Shown here in pieces: positions 1 through 13,635 of a DNA stretch of 64,000 nt. The notes beneath the pieces are model-generated. The model was given only the letters and a program-made list of their open reading frames with translations. It was not told the DNA's origin and made no database searches. Location: NCBI RefSeq assembly GCF_014839805.1, contig NC_051120.1, positions 9,734,001 to 9,798,000 on the forward strand, written 5' to 3'. Source of the DNA: Manduca sexta (Eukaryota; Arthropoda; Insecta; Lepidoptera; Sphingidae). The first letter of the stretch is position 1. Each line of letters begins with the position of its first letter. The position numbers and the translations under genes are program-made.

Positions 1-919
1 TTCATTATTCTGTGTCTGTTTGATTACAAAGCAATAAAAACAAAAATAAAAAAAAAATGTTTTATTGACTCTAAAAATAACAATCATGATCCATACAAGG
101 CCGTGTATAATTTTTTACGACTTCTCGATTCCTCGTTATATTTTTTTATATCAAACGTTATACAATGTGTGAAAAAGATCACCTTGCCTATATTAATATT
201 GGTTTTATAATATTTACTTTCAATAAATTGCTTTTATTGGTAGCTGTTTATAATTAATAGTAAAAGTGTGGACACAAGACCATCAGTCCAACATTAAAAG
301 GTAAAGTTTTAGAGATTTGAGAACCATTTTATTTTAAATATAACCTTCCTCGATAAGGGCTATTTAACATTAAAGAATTTTTCAATTCGGACTTGTATTT
401 TCTAAGTTTACAAGACCCCCCTGCTCCCAAATTGTGTTACGTAATACTTGAACGGCCCCTAACGACCCCATCACCTGAGTCCGTTCCCGTCCGTGTCATG
501 ACCCCAGGGTCGCATTCCGTGGAAAATTGCCCGCGGAACTAATGTCCCCCACAATGCATCAATGGTCGCCGTCAGGACAAACATGGTGTGCTCACGGCGA
601 GATTTATTAGAAAGCCGTGACGCGAAATTTCTATGTCGATTTATGTATGATTGTTTATGGTATGAAGCGTTTTTAATGTATTTTGAAAATGTTATTTCAT
701 TTTTAGGTGACGTGATAATATTATTATATTTACTTGATATTATTTATTGTATAGACGTGGTCAATATGCATAGAAAGGATTACTATGATATTTACAGTTG
801 CGAAAGTATGAGAAATTTTTGGTTTCATGGTGTCGCTTAGCTATATGATAACATCTGCGCGGAATCTTAGTTGCTATTACTTTTAAAGCAAACAAAACAC
901 ATTTGAAATGCTATATGTA
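1..919. other. Non-coding, nothing recognised
   Basis: AT-rich apart from a C-rich patch at about 415-560. A 92-codon open frame at 562-840 starts in that patch and then follows AT-rich sequence with no recognisable domain, so I do not call it a gene. Confidence 0.5.
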
Positions 920-924
920 AAATA

Positions 925-1135
925 CGTTACGACAGCGCTGAGGTCCTGGGTTCGAATTCCGAGTCGTGCAAAGTGATATTTGGGTTTTTCTGCTTAGTAT
1001 CAGCCCGGTGTCTGGAACTTGTGCCCGATATGATAAGCTCACCCCCTATCATGGGACGGAACACACTTGACCAAAAGTGAGTGCCTTAGTTGCACCTTGG
1101 CAAACCCCTTTGAGGATAAATGCGTGATATGTAAA
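925..1135 (+). mobile_element. SINE family B, copy lacking its 5' end
   Basis: gctgaggtcctgggttcgaa, B-box region, tatttgggtttttctgctta, cagcccggtgtctgg and the end ggataaatgcgtgatatg match the 58.48-kb copy. The first 45 bp or so are not recognisable. Confidence 0.7.
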
Positions 1136-1642
1136 GTATAATATTGACTCGAGCATAGATTTATTTAAAACAGTTACTCCAAAAAACTTTAAAATAAACG
1201 TGATAAAAACTGTTATTTTCGCTATGAAAGTGTTAGTAAATATCTATAAATCAATGCCATGTTCGAGTAATGAGAGCCGAAATATTTATCTATAAAACCA
1301 CACCATAAAATTATAATGACATCTTTGTGTGGAATATTCACGTTTGAATGCTTGAATTAAATGCCATAGTCGAATGAGTGGTAAGGGTTTTTGAAGAACG
1401 TCTAAAAGATGGCATCAACTCACACTAGTATATTGATATAGAGATACATGGTTTTGCGGTTTCAATATATATAGAGAAAGACTGGCCGGTCCTATCTGTA
1501 GGATTAGTGTTGTTGTATGTAGCGTATGGGAGTGACAACCCTAGCGTATATAATTAAACTCAAGGGTGGCACTGAGTTTTTTTTATAGCACTTCGGAATA
1601 GTGGCTTCACTGCATCTGAAATTAAGTGAAGTGCATGCAGCC

Positions 1643-1692
1643 TATAAAAAGTGTCGATCGACCAAACATACAAGCATCATTATCATCTCTGA
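1643..1692 (+). promoter_or_regulatory. TATA box followed by a splice donor (weak candidate)
   Basis: tataaaaag at 1643 is followed 50 nt later by ctga|gtaagtatt, a consensus donor. The implied first exon would be about 20-30 nt and has no ATG. No downstream exon was recognised. Confidence 0.25.
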
Positions 1693-1699
1693 GTAAGTA

Positions 1700-4140
1700 T
1701 TTTCAAAGTTCCTGAGTACGTTAATACACAGCGGTGTACTTAGGTAATAGTAAATAGTAACAAATTAGTGGACGTAAAGAAATAACAAAGGCGCACGTCA
1801 CTTTTATATGGGAGGCATGGTGACACAGTGTTCCCGCTTAATTACGTACGTGTACTTATTTAGCTGTGCAAGTGTGTATCCTACACTATCTAATCATCAA
1901 ATTAATATATAAAAGTGTGAGATATAATTGTACATTCTATGGACATAGAATATGTCTACGTTACAGACATATAGAATTGAGGCATTAGCCGCACATTCGT
2001 TTTGTCTCTTTCTAAAGAGTGATCAATTTTTTAATTGTATTTCTCAGTACATTACGTACAGTACTTATGATCAAAATTTAAAAAATGATACCAATAGACT
2101 CATTATATGCCAACATAGAAATAAAATAAAACTTGTCTTTATTCAAAAAGTCAAATTCCCAAAATTCCAACAACACGAGTTCTTTAACCTATAAAATTGT
2201 GTATACGCAATAGGAGTAGACAGTTTTATACATCGAGCACAAGATTTACAACTTTTTTTTTGTCGAATAAATGCTCAGGCACTGGTCTTATGCCACGTTA
2301 TATAGCAACAGGTTCTGAGAAATACCTCAAAATTCCATCTCTCCGGATATATAGAAACGCTAAAAACCACATAGATCGCCAACAATATTTTTACCCAACT
2401 ACGGTAAAACAAACAACTTCCCTCCTTTTCCATCTGGGGTTAAAAACGTCATAGGCCTGGCATATAAATTCGGATGGCTTAATCTTTTTTGAATTTCGAA
2501 CGAACAAATTTCTGTTACCCAATTTGAATATAGAATCCAGATTCTAATACAAACAGAATACACATTTAGTAAATCAAATATAACCCCAATCAAGATACTA
2601 TTACATGCTAAAGAAACTTCTAGACCTACGATACAGTCGCTGTACAGCACCTACTAATTCCTGGAACAAGCGTTTGGAATCGGCACATCGGCAACATCGC
2701 AGTTAGCTTCGGAGAATTTGAATTTGGTATTGCTTTCGCTCCTGATTTTGCATTAATAATAAGGTGTCCCACGGGAATTATAAACCCACGCACGTAAGAA
2801 TACATGCAACTCTTGCATTCGACGTGCTTGAATCCTGGATGGGATCGAGTTAGTTTCTAATATTTTGAAGTCCATTTTCAAATAACTCACATTAATTCGA
2901 TAACAATAAATCTGGCTGGTACGTAGTACTGGCCACTAAATTTAAAAAAGGTTAATTATGAAAAAAAAATGTTTTATAACAGGCCAGAGTAACAGACAAT
3001 TTGGATAAAACACGAAAATTACAAATTAATACAACATTTAAATCGCTTTGTAATTTCGAAATCGACTAAGCACTTTTTACTATAAGCACATTTAAATATT
3101 ATCTTATATTTCGCAATCTGTATTGTCTATGTTTCCTGCTAAATATTCAATTATAAATTAGATTTAAAACTGATTAAAGCATTGAATAGGCTGGACAAAA
3201 AACGTTCTTTTTTCAATATGAAGGCAATCGAACTTTATATTTTTAGGTTATGTTCCCTCTTTCTCTAACTTAGCAAAGACGAAAGAGATGTGCTCTAACA
3301 TAAAATGGCCGTATATTTATAAACTAAAAATACTTTAATGGAAGAAATCTCACATAAAAACAGGTTCTGCCACCATTGTCATGCATATAACATTATACAA
3401 TCGTTACAGCCATATACGGCCTGTTTTTTATACATTTATTGTGATTTAGTCTAGACATCTCGTTAGGCGGCATTGCATGTCAAATTAAGTATGACCTACG
3501 AATACTAACATTAAGCATAAATCTACAGATCTATCTAAATTTGACGGCACACATAATTTATAGGAATATTCTTTTCTTTAATTGCGTGCCAGTGATGTTA
3601 AATGATATAGATTAACAGACGCAATCGATTGTAATCAATCAAAAGTCATAATCGATTCAATCATAATAAAAATATTTGCGTCCCTACAAAAAATGATGAC
3701 GGAGTTACTGAGGCAGACAAAATGTGTCGGCAAATTGAGACAAATGGTATTAGAGGTAATGTAACAACTATACATATTAATATGAATAAAGATAATATTT
3801 ATAAACGTTATTTTAATTAATATGTCACGTGTCCTTCTATTTATTTGAAGTAGATTTTGAAATTCAAAAAATATTTATTTATTTTCATTTTTCCAGCAGA
3901 CTTAATACTACGATTACAATAATTTAAATATTATAACCTATAGCTATAATCTAAACCCAAGTTGGGAAAACTCAACATGTATATAATTTAATCTAAAACT
4001 GACATGTATGTTAGAAAAAAATCTCCAATTCTTTTTTGATTGGATAGTGATCACTATATTGTGGAGGAGAACTTATCATACTGGCAAGTTCTGAAAATCC
4101 GCACCAGAGTCAGTTGGTGGACATCAGCAAATACTAACAC
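1700..4140. other. Non-coding, nothing recognised
   Basis: AT-rich single-copy-looking sequence. Short chance frames only. Confidence 0.5.
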
Positions 4141-4643
4141 AATTCTGTCGACCATCAAGTGAAGATAATCCTCAACAAATTCTGATAGCACTTGCCGACA
4201 CATAATCTACAGATTATCTAGTAACTATTGACGTATATTCTATAGACACGAACGTCCATATAAACTATTTGTTCAAAATCTCAACTAAAATGGCAACTGA
4301 AACGCCACTGTTATATTTATTCACTTGAAAAACAAATAATTTTACTTACTAGACTAATATTTTTTATTCACATCCAGGTTTACACTTAGACTCGAATTCT
4401 TATATTATGAGCGCTGCTCCGTACATAACCACACGCTATCAGTATTGAAACTGGAAACCATAATAAAGTCAAGTGTACGGATTGCAGTACTGTTGAGTCG
4501 AACACAATGAGTGTTTGGAACGCCAGATCTTGTACGTAGTACATAATAGGGCAAGAAATAACAATTCTGTCGACCATCAAGCGAAGATCATCCATTAGTC
4601 AATAAATTGGACAGCATTTGCTGATCTATAGATTATCTAGTAC
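4141..4643. repeat. Direct repeat of about 85 bp
   Basis: attctgtcgaccatcaagtg aagat...gattatctagta occurs at about 4,141-4,225 and again, more changed, at 4,562-4,642. The intervening 335 bp hold no recognised frame. It may be the remains of an element with long direct ends or a local duplication. Confidence 0.55.
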
Positions 4644-4649
4644 CTTTAT

Positions 4650-6829
4650 TTGGTGTTTAAATATAAATAAAAGCCGCCACACCTGTATCCCAGACGCGGT
4701 AGCCAAAGAAACAAGTGCACCCACATTAAACCAACGGTATTTCGGTCCATGATCTGATAGGGGCATTCCTATAGTCGAACATAAATTCCACTCTTTGGTA
4801 CACCGAAAAGCTTACATTCAGGGAACCGAAGCCAGATCCTTACCGTTCAAATGTAGAGTTGTATGTTAGAAAGTTAATGTACAAAGTACCTAAAATTAAG
4901 TAACTGTAGGTATGCCCAAAAATTATTAATACGAATAATATTTATTATTTCTAAACATATGATATAATTTGGTTGGATGAAATTAAACTATAATATGCAG
5001 TAGCAGTGATTAAAATGTATCAAAAAGGTTTATCTTAATCAAAACAATTAAATTAAACAAACATTATTTTATAAAAGGAGACACAACAACCTCAAAAAAA
5101 TAAAAATAGACAATGAAGACAAAAATAAAATATAAAAAAACTATTTTATAATAATTAAAATTCCAAAAAATGCTCATGGTACCAAAAATGGACACAACCT
5201 ACAGACGAAACATTACAACACACGTTTTAGTGAAACTATTTCGTAGTGGGATGTATGATAAATTACCGCGGCTGACTCATTACCTAACCTTTATACGTGA
5301 TCATAAAAAAATAAGCAAAAACATTAATTACATGCCGGTTTGGTAAGGCTGTTTTGTCAAACATTATATTAAAACAAAAAACATAATCGTCTAATGGTAT
5401 TTGTATAATATAACGTAGGATATGCTTCGTTAAATCTGTAGCATAATTAATATATGCTTGCATTTAGATATACAGATATTTTTTAATGTAGAAAACTGAC
5501 AATATCTTGCAAACATCAGCTGTTGAAGGAAAAATTAATAAGGTTTTTTGAGCTTCTAATGTCAATGCATAGTCTGTGGTCGCAGATTACATCAATTAAA
5601 AAAGCATAATATGATTATTAAATGTCTTACAGAACAGTGACTGATGCATTTGGTAGCATCTGCTTCAGTACTGCGACCAATTTAAAGTCCTACTATGGTC
5701 GCCAAATAACGGCGCTTAGGCCTGCCAGCTGTCATTGAACACTGCGAATGGCCAGAATAAGCCATTATGGCAGGTTTTTCACCATATGATGTCCGCTAAC
5801 ATAACTGGCACTAAAATATTGTTGAGTTTTTTCTGAAGTTCGAATTTTAAAAAATACCGTTTTATGAATTTTAAAATTAGAATCATAAGCCCATGGGAAA
5901 TAAAAACTTAGAAAACTATTTTAAGTACGTTATAAAACTGTTTTTTTAATAACATAAAAAATACCTTAATTAGAGTTTAATAAACCAATTAATAAAATTT
6001 TATCATGTTATATTTTTTCACGTATAATTAAAATGAACAGAAAAACCAAAACAACAAATGTTTTAATCAAAAAATATAAAAATAAAATTAAGACTATTAT
6101 TAAGTCGGTTATGACTTATAAGTTATGTGACCACTGCGCTTGAGTCATAGGTTGGAATGCCAGATGAATTGTGACCACGTTTAATGGTCACAGTCCGGAT
6201 TCCTGCTGCGCGTCTGAGACCGAGTTAAATCAGGCATTAGTCGTTAAATTTGACTGGCATTATGACTGGTCAAAACAAGATTAGCCATATGAGTAAATAT
6301 CATATTAAAAAACACAGGCTTAATTTATAATTTCTTCCACATTTATTGATCAAAATCGAATATGCGCTTATTCTGTATGGGTGATAAGAATGAATCATCA
6401 AATTTGAATGAATCCGTTTAGTATATGTTTGTACGCGAATACGTATGAAATTTATTTCGGGTTTGGTTTTTAGGATGCAGGGCCAGGTGTCAGGATTGCG
6501 TGTGGATTCAACGCAGCACAAGATATTTAACAAATTGCGTAACAAATACAAAAATATGCATTATTAATATTTATTAAATTTCGATGTTAAGCCTAATTCG
6601 CGGTCGAATTTTAATGAGATATAAATCCGAACACCTCAGAAATAACATTCACCCATAAAAGTTAATCTTCACACCCATACAGATCTACTCGGCCATCTTG
6701 ACTGACTATTATGCCTTAATGTGGATGTCGGAATGCAACAGTTCTCAAACTTTAACTATCCAATACAATATACTTTTTTGTACCGATCGAGTCACTAATT
6801 TACTTTTTAGTCACTTTTTAATAGTATGT
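4650..6829. other. Non-coding, nothing certain
   Basis: AT-rich. A small stretch at about 5,740-5,800 (gccattatggcaggtttttc) resembles the middle of MITE-like family C, otherwise nothing. Confidence 0.45.
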
Positions 6830-6846
6830 TACAGTCCTGTAAAAAA

Positions 6847-7163
6847 GCGGCGATAGCCCAGTTGGTTGTTGAACGGACTGCCGAGACGAATGTCCGCAGG
6901 TTCAATACCCAAGGGCACACACCTGTGACTTTTCTAAAAAATTATGTGTGTATTCTTTGTGAATTATCGCTTGATTTAACGGTGAAGGAAAACATCGCGA
7001 GGAAACGTGCATACCTGAAAAATTCTTTATAGGAATATTCGAGGGTGAAATCTACCAATTTGCACTAGGCTAGCGTGGTGGAACTAAGGCCTAATCCCTC
7101 TCAGTAGTAGAGGAGGCCCGTGCCCAACAGTGGAACAGTATATAATACAGGGCTGATATTATA
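6847..7163 (+). mobile_element. SINE family A, full copy
   Basis: gcggcgatagcccagttggt, B-box-like ggttcaatacc and the family end aatacagggctgatattata. Near-identical flanks tacagtcctgtaaa (6830) and tacagtcctttaaa (7164) are the target-site duplication. Diverged from the 24.94-kb copy at a number of sites. Confidence 0.8.
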
Positions 7164-7221
7164 TACAGTCCTTTAAAGGCATTAATTTATATAATTTGAT
7201 TAATTTTATTCCAGGAATACG

Positions 7222-7395
7222 GTTGAGCGACATGGCATCCGACGGTAGCCAGAATTATGCCAGCCTGTCGTATTTGACGTACACAAGATGACCCCGGAGT
7301 GCAACTCGTCGGAACAAGCCAATATGGCGGGTTTTTCACCGTGCGCTGTGGACGCTATCCAATCGTGTACAAAATATGTTAACGGTGTACCGTAC
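7222..7395 (+). mobile_element. MITE-like family C, decayed copy
   Basis: ttatgccagcctgtcgtatt, gatgaccccggagtgcaact, aatatggcgggtttttcacc and gtggacgctatccaatcg follow the family order. Both ends are lost. Confidence 0.5.
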
Positions 7396-7399
7396 CATT

Positions 7400-9544
7400 C
7401 GAATTTCGAAAATATTGCGACGCCATTTTTATTTCCGCCATATTGGTACTCTCTGAATTTGAATTTCGAATATTGTGACGCCATATTTCGGCTATGTTTT
7501 AGAACCGTTGCCCGTTTATATATTTGATTATATTTACATAAGCCGTCGTAAATATTAAGTTACACCGTAACGGACATACATTATTTTATGTAAACTGGAA
7601 ACGGTTCATACATATGTATATTGTCGACGCAATTATTACAACTTTCTGATTTTTCTCACGGAAGTGTTTTCCTAAGGGCCGTTTTAGAAAACATTATCGG
7701 TTCCGGTCAAAGTTTTTGGTGTTAACTTATTTATATGCTGTTAAAAACTTAATTTAAGAATTTTATTGGATGGGATAGGAGTCCCATGGAATAATTAATT
7801 ATATCGTTGATGTTACTTCACCATCTTGTACTATGTGTTAATTTTGTCTCCACGTATAGGATTTTACATTTAAAAAGACCACCGCCATCTGGAAATAAAA
7901 AAAAACTAAATACCAATAACATATTTAATTATGATAAATTTTTGCATTTATTTTGAAAACTTAACTGGATTTTTTTACAAAACAAATTTCATGCTAAAGG
8001 CGTGCTTTACATATTTGTTTAGGTTTGATACTCTAACAAATCTAATCTGATGAAAATCATACAGCCCGTCTAGCCGATAAGCCGCTGTAGCATCGAACAC
8101 AAATATTCGTGACGCTCATATCTGATGAAAACCTACAATACACGAATAAACGAATAAATCAAGATCTAATCGATACAAAGAGATCAAAAAGCACATGCCG
8201 TTCCCACGAAAATGTAGCCCGATGCGATGTTTCGCAAAATACAAGATACACTTTAAATATTCGGCACGCGATCCGAATTCAAACATGAATATGATTTGAA
8301 TATCCTGTTATTATTTCTGATTTATAACACTATTATGTTATTAGAAGAGATTAACCCTTTAATCGTAAATAGTTTTGGATTTAGAATGAGTCAATGGCTG
8401 TTTTAAAAATATATATAGAATCCTTTAATTTTATAGTTCTGAAATCAAAAATAAGTCGATGTTTGAAAAAAAAATTACTATGGTCGGAATCAAAGAGTTC
8501 CTTATAAGTTTAGTTTATAAAAACAAATAATGCAATCACATGTCACATTTTTTGTAGGTATCCAAATGCATAATATCATATTATTTATTACTCCAAGTAG
8601 GTTGTAGGCCTTTGGTAACATATATCTTTTTGAGGAAGCAATGCTACAAGCAATCATTTTAAAAGTCAGGAAACAAGGTGACATACACAATCTAGTACAA
8701 TGAAAAGCTTTTCAATTAACATCTGGGGTGTTTTTGCTAGATTTTAAAAATTCGTCAATGGCTTTAAAAATATATAGTTTGTGAAGTACTTAAATGCTAT
8801 GTTATACAGTTTGAAAATAGTAATTGAATTTGTTAACAGAATATTATTTAATAATATAAATTGAAAAAACACAGACAGTAGCTTAATTGTGAATTAATAT
8901 TCCAAGCATGTGTGCTTCTGCTCACATCTTTTTAAACCCACATCTGTACAACGGTTAATGTGGAACCAAATGTATTTATTTAATTATACGTATCTAGCTA
9001 CAAAACATGATGTCCTTGAGTCGTATTGTAATAATTGATTTGAAAATTATCAATAAACTCCAAAATGTTTTATTATCTAATTAAATAGTGGTATTATAAT
9101 TATCACTTTATAATTAAAGTAAATCAGTAAATGAAGTTTGGAACATAAAAATTAAATATTTTAGAATGGCAAATTAAGCGATGCCGAAAAATTTAATTTC
9201 TGATCCTTTCCTTATTTCGTAACCTGTAATTTTCCCAACATAGGTTTATAGGCAAAAATATTATATTACTTCAAATCCCAGTTTTAATTTGTAATTCGCG
9301 ATTTCTCTGGCATTCTCTGCTGTAGTGGCCTTACTAAGTGTTCACTTAGCTTTAAAAAGACTCCTTCAATGCATTCGAACTTTTTGCCTTTTACCTTGTT
9401 TTTTAAACCAACAAGCTAACGATCTCCATTGAACCACTTGACGCTAACACGACGCATTGAGAGCACATTGTTTTATGACCCTTTTAGTGCAAATCTTGTA
9501 CGCGCTCAGTACGCTCTCTAGTTTAATGCATCTTGCCGTAATCA
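7400..9544. other. Non-coding, nothing recognised
   Basis: AT-rich. Two nearly identical gaatttcgaa-containing segments at 7,400 and 7,460 are a small local duplication. Confidence 0.5.
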
Positions 9545-9724
9545 GGGGCCTTATTCTCTATCCCGCACGTTATTTTAACAGTGCGTAGCAAGCACGTAAC
9601 ACAACGCATGATGTTTAGGACTATAGAAATTTGGCTTACATAATACCATTCCACGCACATTTCTCGAAGATAACATGACATGGCCGCGTTACGCGTTTAC
9701 ACTATCATACAGAATAAGGGCCCA
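9545..9724. mobile_element. MITE, about 180 bp, distinct family
   Basis: Terminal inverted repeats gggccttattctctat at 9546 and atacagaataagggccc at about 9707-9723. The body has acgcgtttacactatca and no reading frame. Its right end lies 34 bp before a family C element. Confidence 0.65.
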
Positions 9725-9757
9725 GGGGACGAATAAACTTTTTTTGTACGTAAACGG

Positions 9758-9993
9758 CCAAATGATCCCACTGAACCTGTAAGTGGAGTGGTCCAATAGA
9801 ATGTTGAGTGACGAGAAATGATTACCACTTGCCAGTCGACACAATTATGCCGGCATATTGGGATATATACCAGCTGTTCTGGGACGCAACACACGTGACA
9901 ATGGCGGGTTATAACACCCTGTGTACGGTGGTCGCTATTCGGGTGGATAATATATCCACTCCACTTACCATCAGGTGCAGTAGGATCAATTTG
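9758..9993 (+). mobile_element. MITE-like family C, copy with both terminal inverted repeats
   Basis: Left end ccaaatgatcccactgaacc tgtaagtggagtgg; right end ccacttaccatcaggtgcag taggatcaatttg is its reverse complement with few changes. This copy shows that family C is a terminal-inverted-repeat element of about 235 bp. Confidence 0.75.
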
Positions 9994-10461
9994 CGTGTTA
10001 GTATAAAACAATAAATATATATCAGCTTGTTACAAGGGAAAATCTACACAAATTGCTACGATCCGTCAAAATTTCGGTCTCGTACAAACTAAATTGTTTT
10101 GAAACTGAGTTGTTACAACTAACTGTTAAACTAGTTAAATATAACAAACTTAAGGAACTATAAGAATCTCAATTAGTTGAACTATCAAGAACTTCGTTCA
10201 AGTGCACTATTACATAATGTAATTGAATGAAGAGAAAAGAAAATCAAAAACATAGAGGTTAAATTGCTAGAACTTTAATTAAAAATCTATGTCGACGTAG
10301 GTGTAGGTAGAAGGGACGCTGTGACACCACTTTCCTTCCCTTAGAAAAACCTTTGCGCATGCGCAGGCCTCACATGGTGCTCGCCTTAGTTGAATTCGAC
10401 GATTTCTGTTTTTGCCCCAACTGCCTCCTCCCCCTCCCTTCACCCTTTAAAAAACCATAAC

Positions 10462-10903
10462 CACACCAATGTATCCCGAAAATAAAAACAATTGAACTTA
10501 AAAGTATTCTCCCTGTGAATGATGAACTGCTCTTAACTCTTTTTTTTTCCTCTTCTTACTTTATCATGTACTGTAGTCTTTACCCTAAACTGATTGAAAA
10601 GAGCAACACCAGAGTTTCTTGCCCGTTCTTCTCTGGTGAAAACTGCTTTCCGAACTGATGGTAGAGTTAATATTGACGGAATCTAAATAATGTATAACAT
10701 TTTACAGATTCAAATAAATCATTTCATTTCATTTCATTTCAGAATACAAAAAAGTTAAGTGATCGCCTTTAGCTGACTTCGGTGAGTTTTTTTGGTCCCA
10801 CCAAAGGCCCCTCCCTCCCCCCTCCCACAACCCACCCTCCCTCCATATAAAAAAACCGAAGTCACACCAATGTATCCAGAAAATAAAAACAATTGAACTT
10901 AAA
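10462..10903. repeat. Direct repeat flanking a retroposon tail
   Basis: cacaccaatgtatcc followed by gaaaataaaaacaattgaac occurs at about 10,464-10,503 and 10,865-10,904, each preceded by a C-rich stretch and an A-run. The two copies sit either side of the retroposon tail at 10,560-10,740, so a segment of about 400 bp appears to be duplicated around it. Confidence 0.7.
10560..10740 (+). mobile_element. 3' end of a non-LTR retrotransposon (CR1/jockey-like)
   Basis: gattgaaaagagcaacacca, gagtttcttgcccgttcttc and ttccgaactgatggtagagt lead to a (TTTCA)n tail at 10,715-10,740. This 3' UTR and its simple-repeat tail are of a type I know from moth CR1-like elements. No coding part is left. Confidence 0.55.
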
Positions 10904-10904
10904 A

Positions 10905-13635
10905 CTAATCTCCCTAGCCCACAAGAATTACAAAAAAAGTTAAGTCTCCATAAACCCTTATCTTACTAATACTAACAAAGTATTTTTTCAGACCTAATTA
11001 CACAAGCGGTTAACGTTCCTTACTAAAGCAACATTGTAGAGTTATTAGAACTCGTGCAAGCCTAGTATATACTCGTAATATTGCAAAACTGGGCCCTTAA
11101 TACCGTACTCGGTTAATTGAATTGTATTAGAACGCTGATTGTAGGGTTAAAGTATCCTGAGTTCCACTGGTTTCTAAATCCGAGATTATTAAGATGTTAA
11201 TTAAAGGGTTGGCGGTCGTAATATCTTCTTTGCAGCTCGGAATTTCTCGATTTATTTGGTATGTATTAACAAGAGTGTCGCCAGCCGATGGCCTAGGAGA
11301 AGGAGAAGTAAGCAAATTGATATGAAGAATGAAAAAAGTATGAATTCCTCCTCCTCTAGCGCTTTGAAGATAAAGCATTAAGAATGGTGAATTCATTCGA
11401 GTTTCGACGTACGGGAGTAATCGATCAAGCAAGTCCAATCAAAGACTTAGGACTTTTTTTGGCAATTTTTTTTTTAAATCTAGGGGGGACAACTGCCCCT
11501 TGGCGACGCCCTTTGTTGGGTTATGACTATATTTTAATAAAATTGAGTAAGATTTCTTGAATATACATTTATTAGTTGTTACGCTAAACGAACTGTTCAA
11601 TACATATTTTGACACACGGAAGACAACTACGCTACTCGGCGGATATCAAAAGAAACCATATATGTTTACGAAGACACCTTTAAATATACTATATATATAA
11701 AATACGTTTACAAAGACATTATCCAACCTTTAAATTTATCTTTATTCAACACCCTTTTGTATTAAACTAGTTAACTATTTGCTTTGGTGATCCTGTAATT
11801 AGTTTTTAAAATGACTGAAGTATAGAATTAGATTGTTAGGCAAATTATATATTTATTTAAACACTCATTAACAGAACTTTCAGCCTTGAATGGTTGAGAA
11901 GGGGAGATAGGAAAAGCGAGAGGATTCGTTGATCCTACAATAATTACAAAAAGAAATAAAAGATACCAATGTTGGCTCTACAATCGATTTGATTATCGAT
12001 TCAATAAAGAACATCATCTCATACTTCTGAAAGCTGTCACGTTTAACAGATGGCGTTGGCGACCAAATGTACAAACACGTATTGTTTTGTTTTTTACGTC
12101 TTGTTCGAGTCTGGTATGTCTCTATTATGAACGTCTGTTATTTTTAAAACACAGGCACCTGACTTTCGCAATAAAAACTCGTGTTACCATTTAAAATAAA
12201 ACCAATGGTATGTAAGTATAAAATATATTTTACAATGACATAGAAAGAACATGCAGTTAGCAGCATATTTCAAATATCGAATAATCTTTAGAGTTTATTT
12301 AAAAATGGAATAAGATTTAAAAATAGTATTTGTTTTTTAAAATAAACGAAGGTCAAAATGTATACATAAAGGAGGTTGAAACTCACTTTGCAGTCGCCTA
12401 CCTCTACTAAAATGTATTATTTATTAGTAAATTATATTATTTATTTCGACCAAAGCCTATCTATGACATCTCTAAGAGACCGCGAATAGTATTACATTAT
12501 AATTAAACTTGTATTTAACATTTCAATGCTACAAATATACGCGAACTTAATCCGAATAGACCGTAGAGGATTAAAAATGTCGGTTGATGTAAATACATTT
12601 TACTTTCATTCAAATCCTGATATTTCCATTTATACGGAACTAATCCGTTGAAGATTTCTTCATTTCATTCAGTGTTTTTGTTGCTTTTTTACTACCGAAT
12701 AAACAATTCGCAGAAGTGCAAATTATCTATGCATAATTTGATCAGATTGAAGTTGCATCACTGTGTAACTTATAAAAATAGACGAGTTAATTCTCCCGCC
12801 TAATAATATCCAATACTAACACCATCCAAATCTTTATATTATCAACGTTTACCACTAAACATCTTGGTGGAATGTCATGAGTCTTAGTATCAAAGTACAC
12901 TGAGTACAATGGGAACGTTGTACTGTAAAGACAAAGCTTATGCAAACGGAATCTTACGCACGAGATCTGTCAGTTATCAGTTCTCAAAGAAAGCAGACGA
13001 AACGTCAGTGAGTGTTAGATCAGAATCTACTAGAAGATCGGCGACAAACTACACCATAACAACATTTGATAGAATGATTTGCCAATTTAAAAATGGAACG
13101 TGTTTGCCAATAACAGTTCAATGCCTAAAGCTTTATTTACATTAGCAAGTTCTTGCCGCAATATATTGCGAAAGAATTTCCAGATGCGTTGCCTTTAGCG
13201 GCATTTTTCAATACACACACAATTTCCGCAAGTCATGCAAGTGATTGTTTTCATAAAAATTGCTCACGGAAGTCGACTTCAGCAAGTTTTCTGGTTAATA
13301 AACCTCGCTTAAGATGCTAAGATTGCTGTGACGTGATTCCGAGTATTCTGTACGTTGTCAGGTTCCAACTATAAATTATGGGCTCAAAAGCAAAGACTTT
13401 GCTTTTCCTTTTTCTGAGTACCGTCTAATCGATTGGGGGATCTGGTGTTTGATTTTTCGACTTCCAAAAAACGCGTCATGTTCGTTTTGCCCAACTAACT
13501 GATTCATTGATAAGTATTGCGTACGGTTGCCTGAATATTTTAAATATAATGGACATTATATTCTAGTTGGAATTTTGTAATAAAACTCTGTGACCGATTG
13601 TAGACTTTCAACAATTTTTTGTATGTGCACAGCAA
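10905..13635. other. Non-coding, nothing recognised
   Basis: AT-rich. The longest open frames (103 codons at 11,127-11,438 minus, 78 codons at 12,909-13,145 plus) show no recognisable domain, no good splice context and no repeat relationship. Confidence 0.45.
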
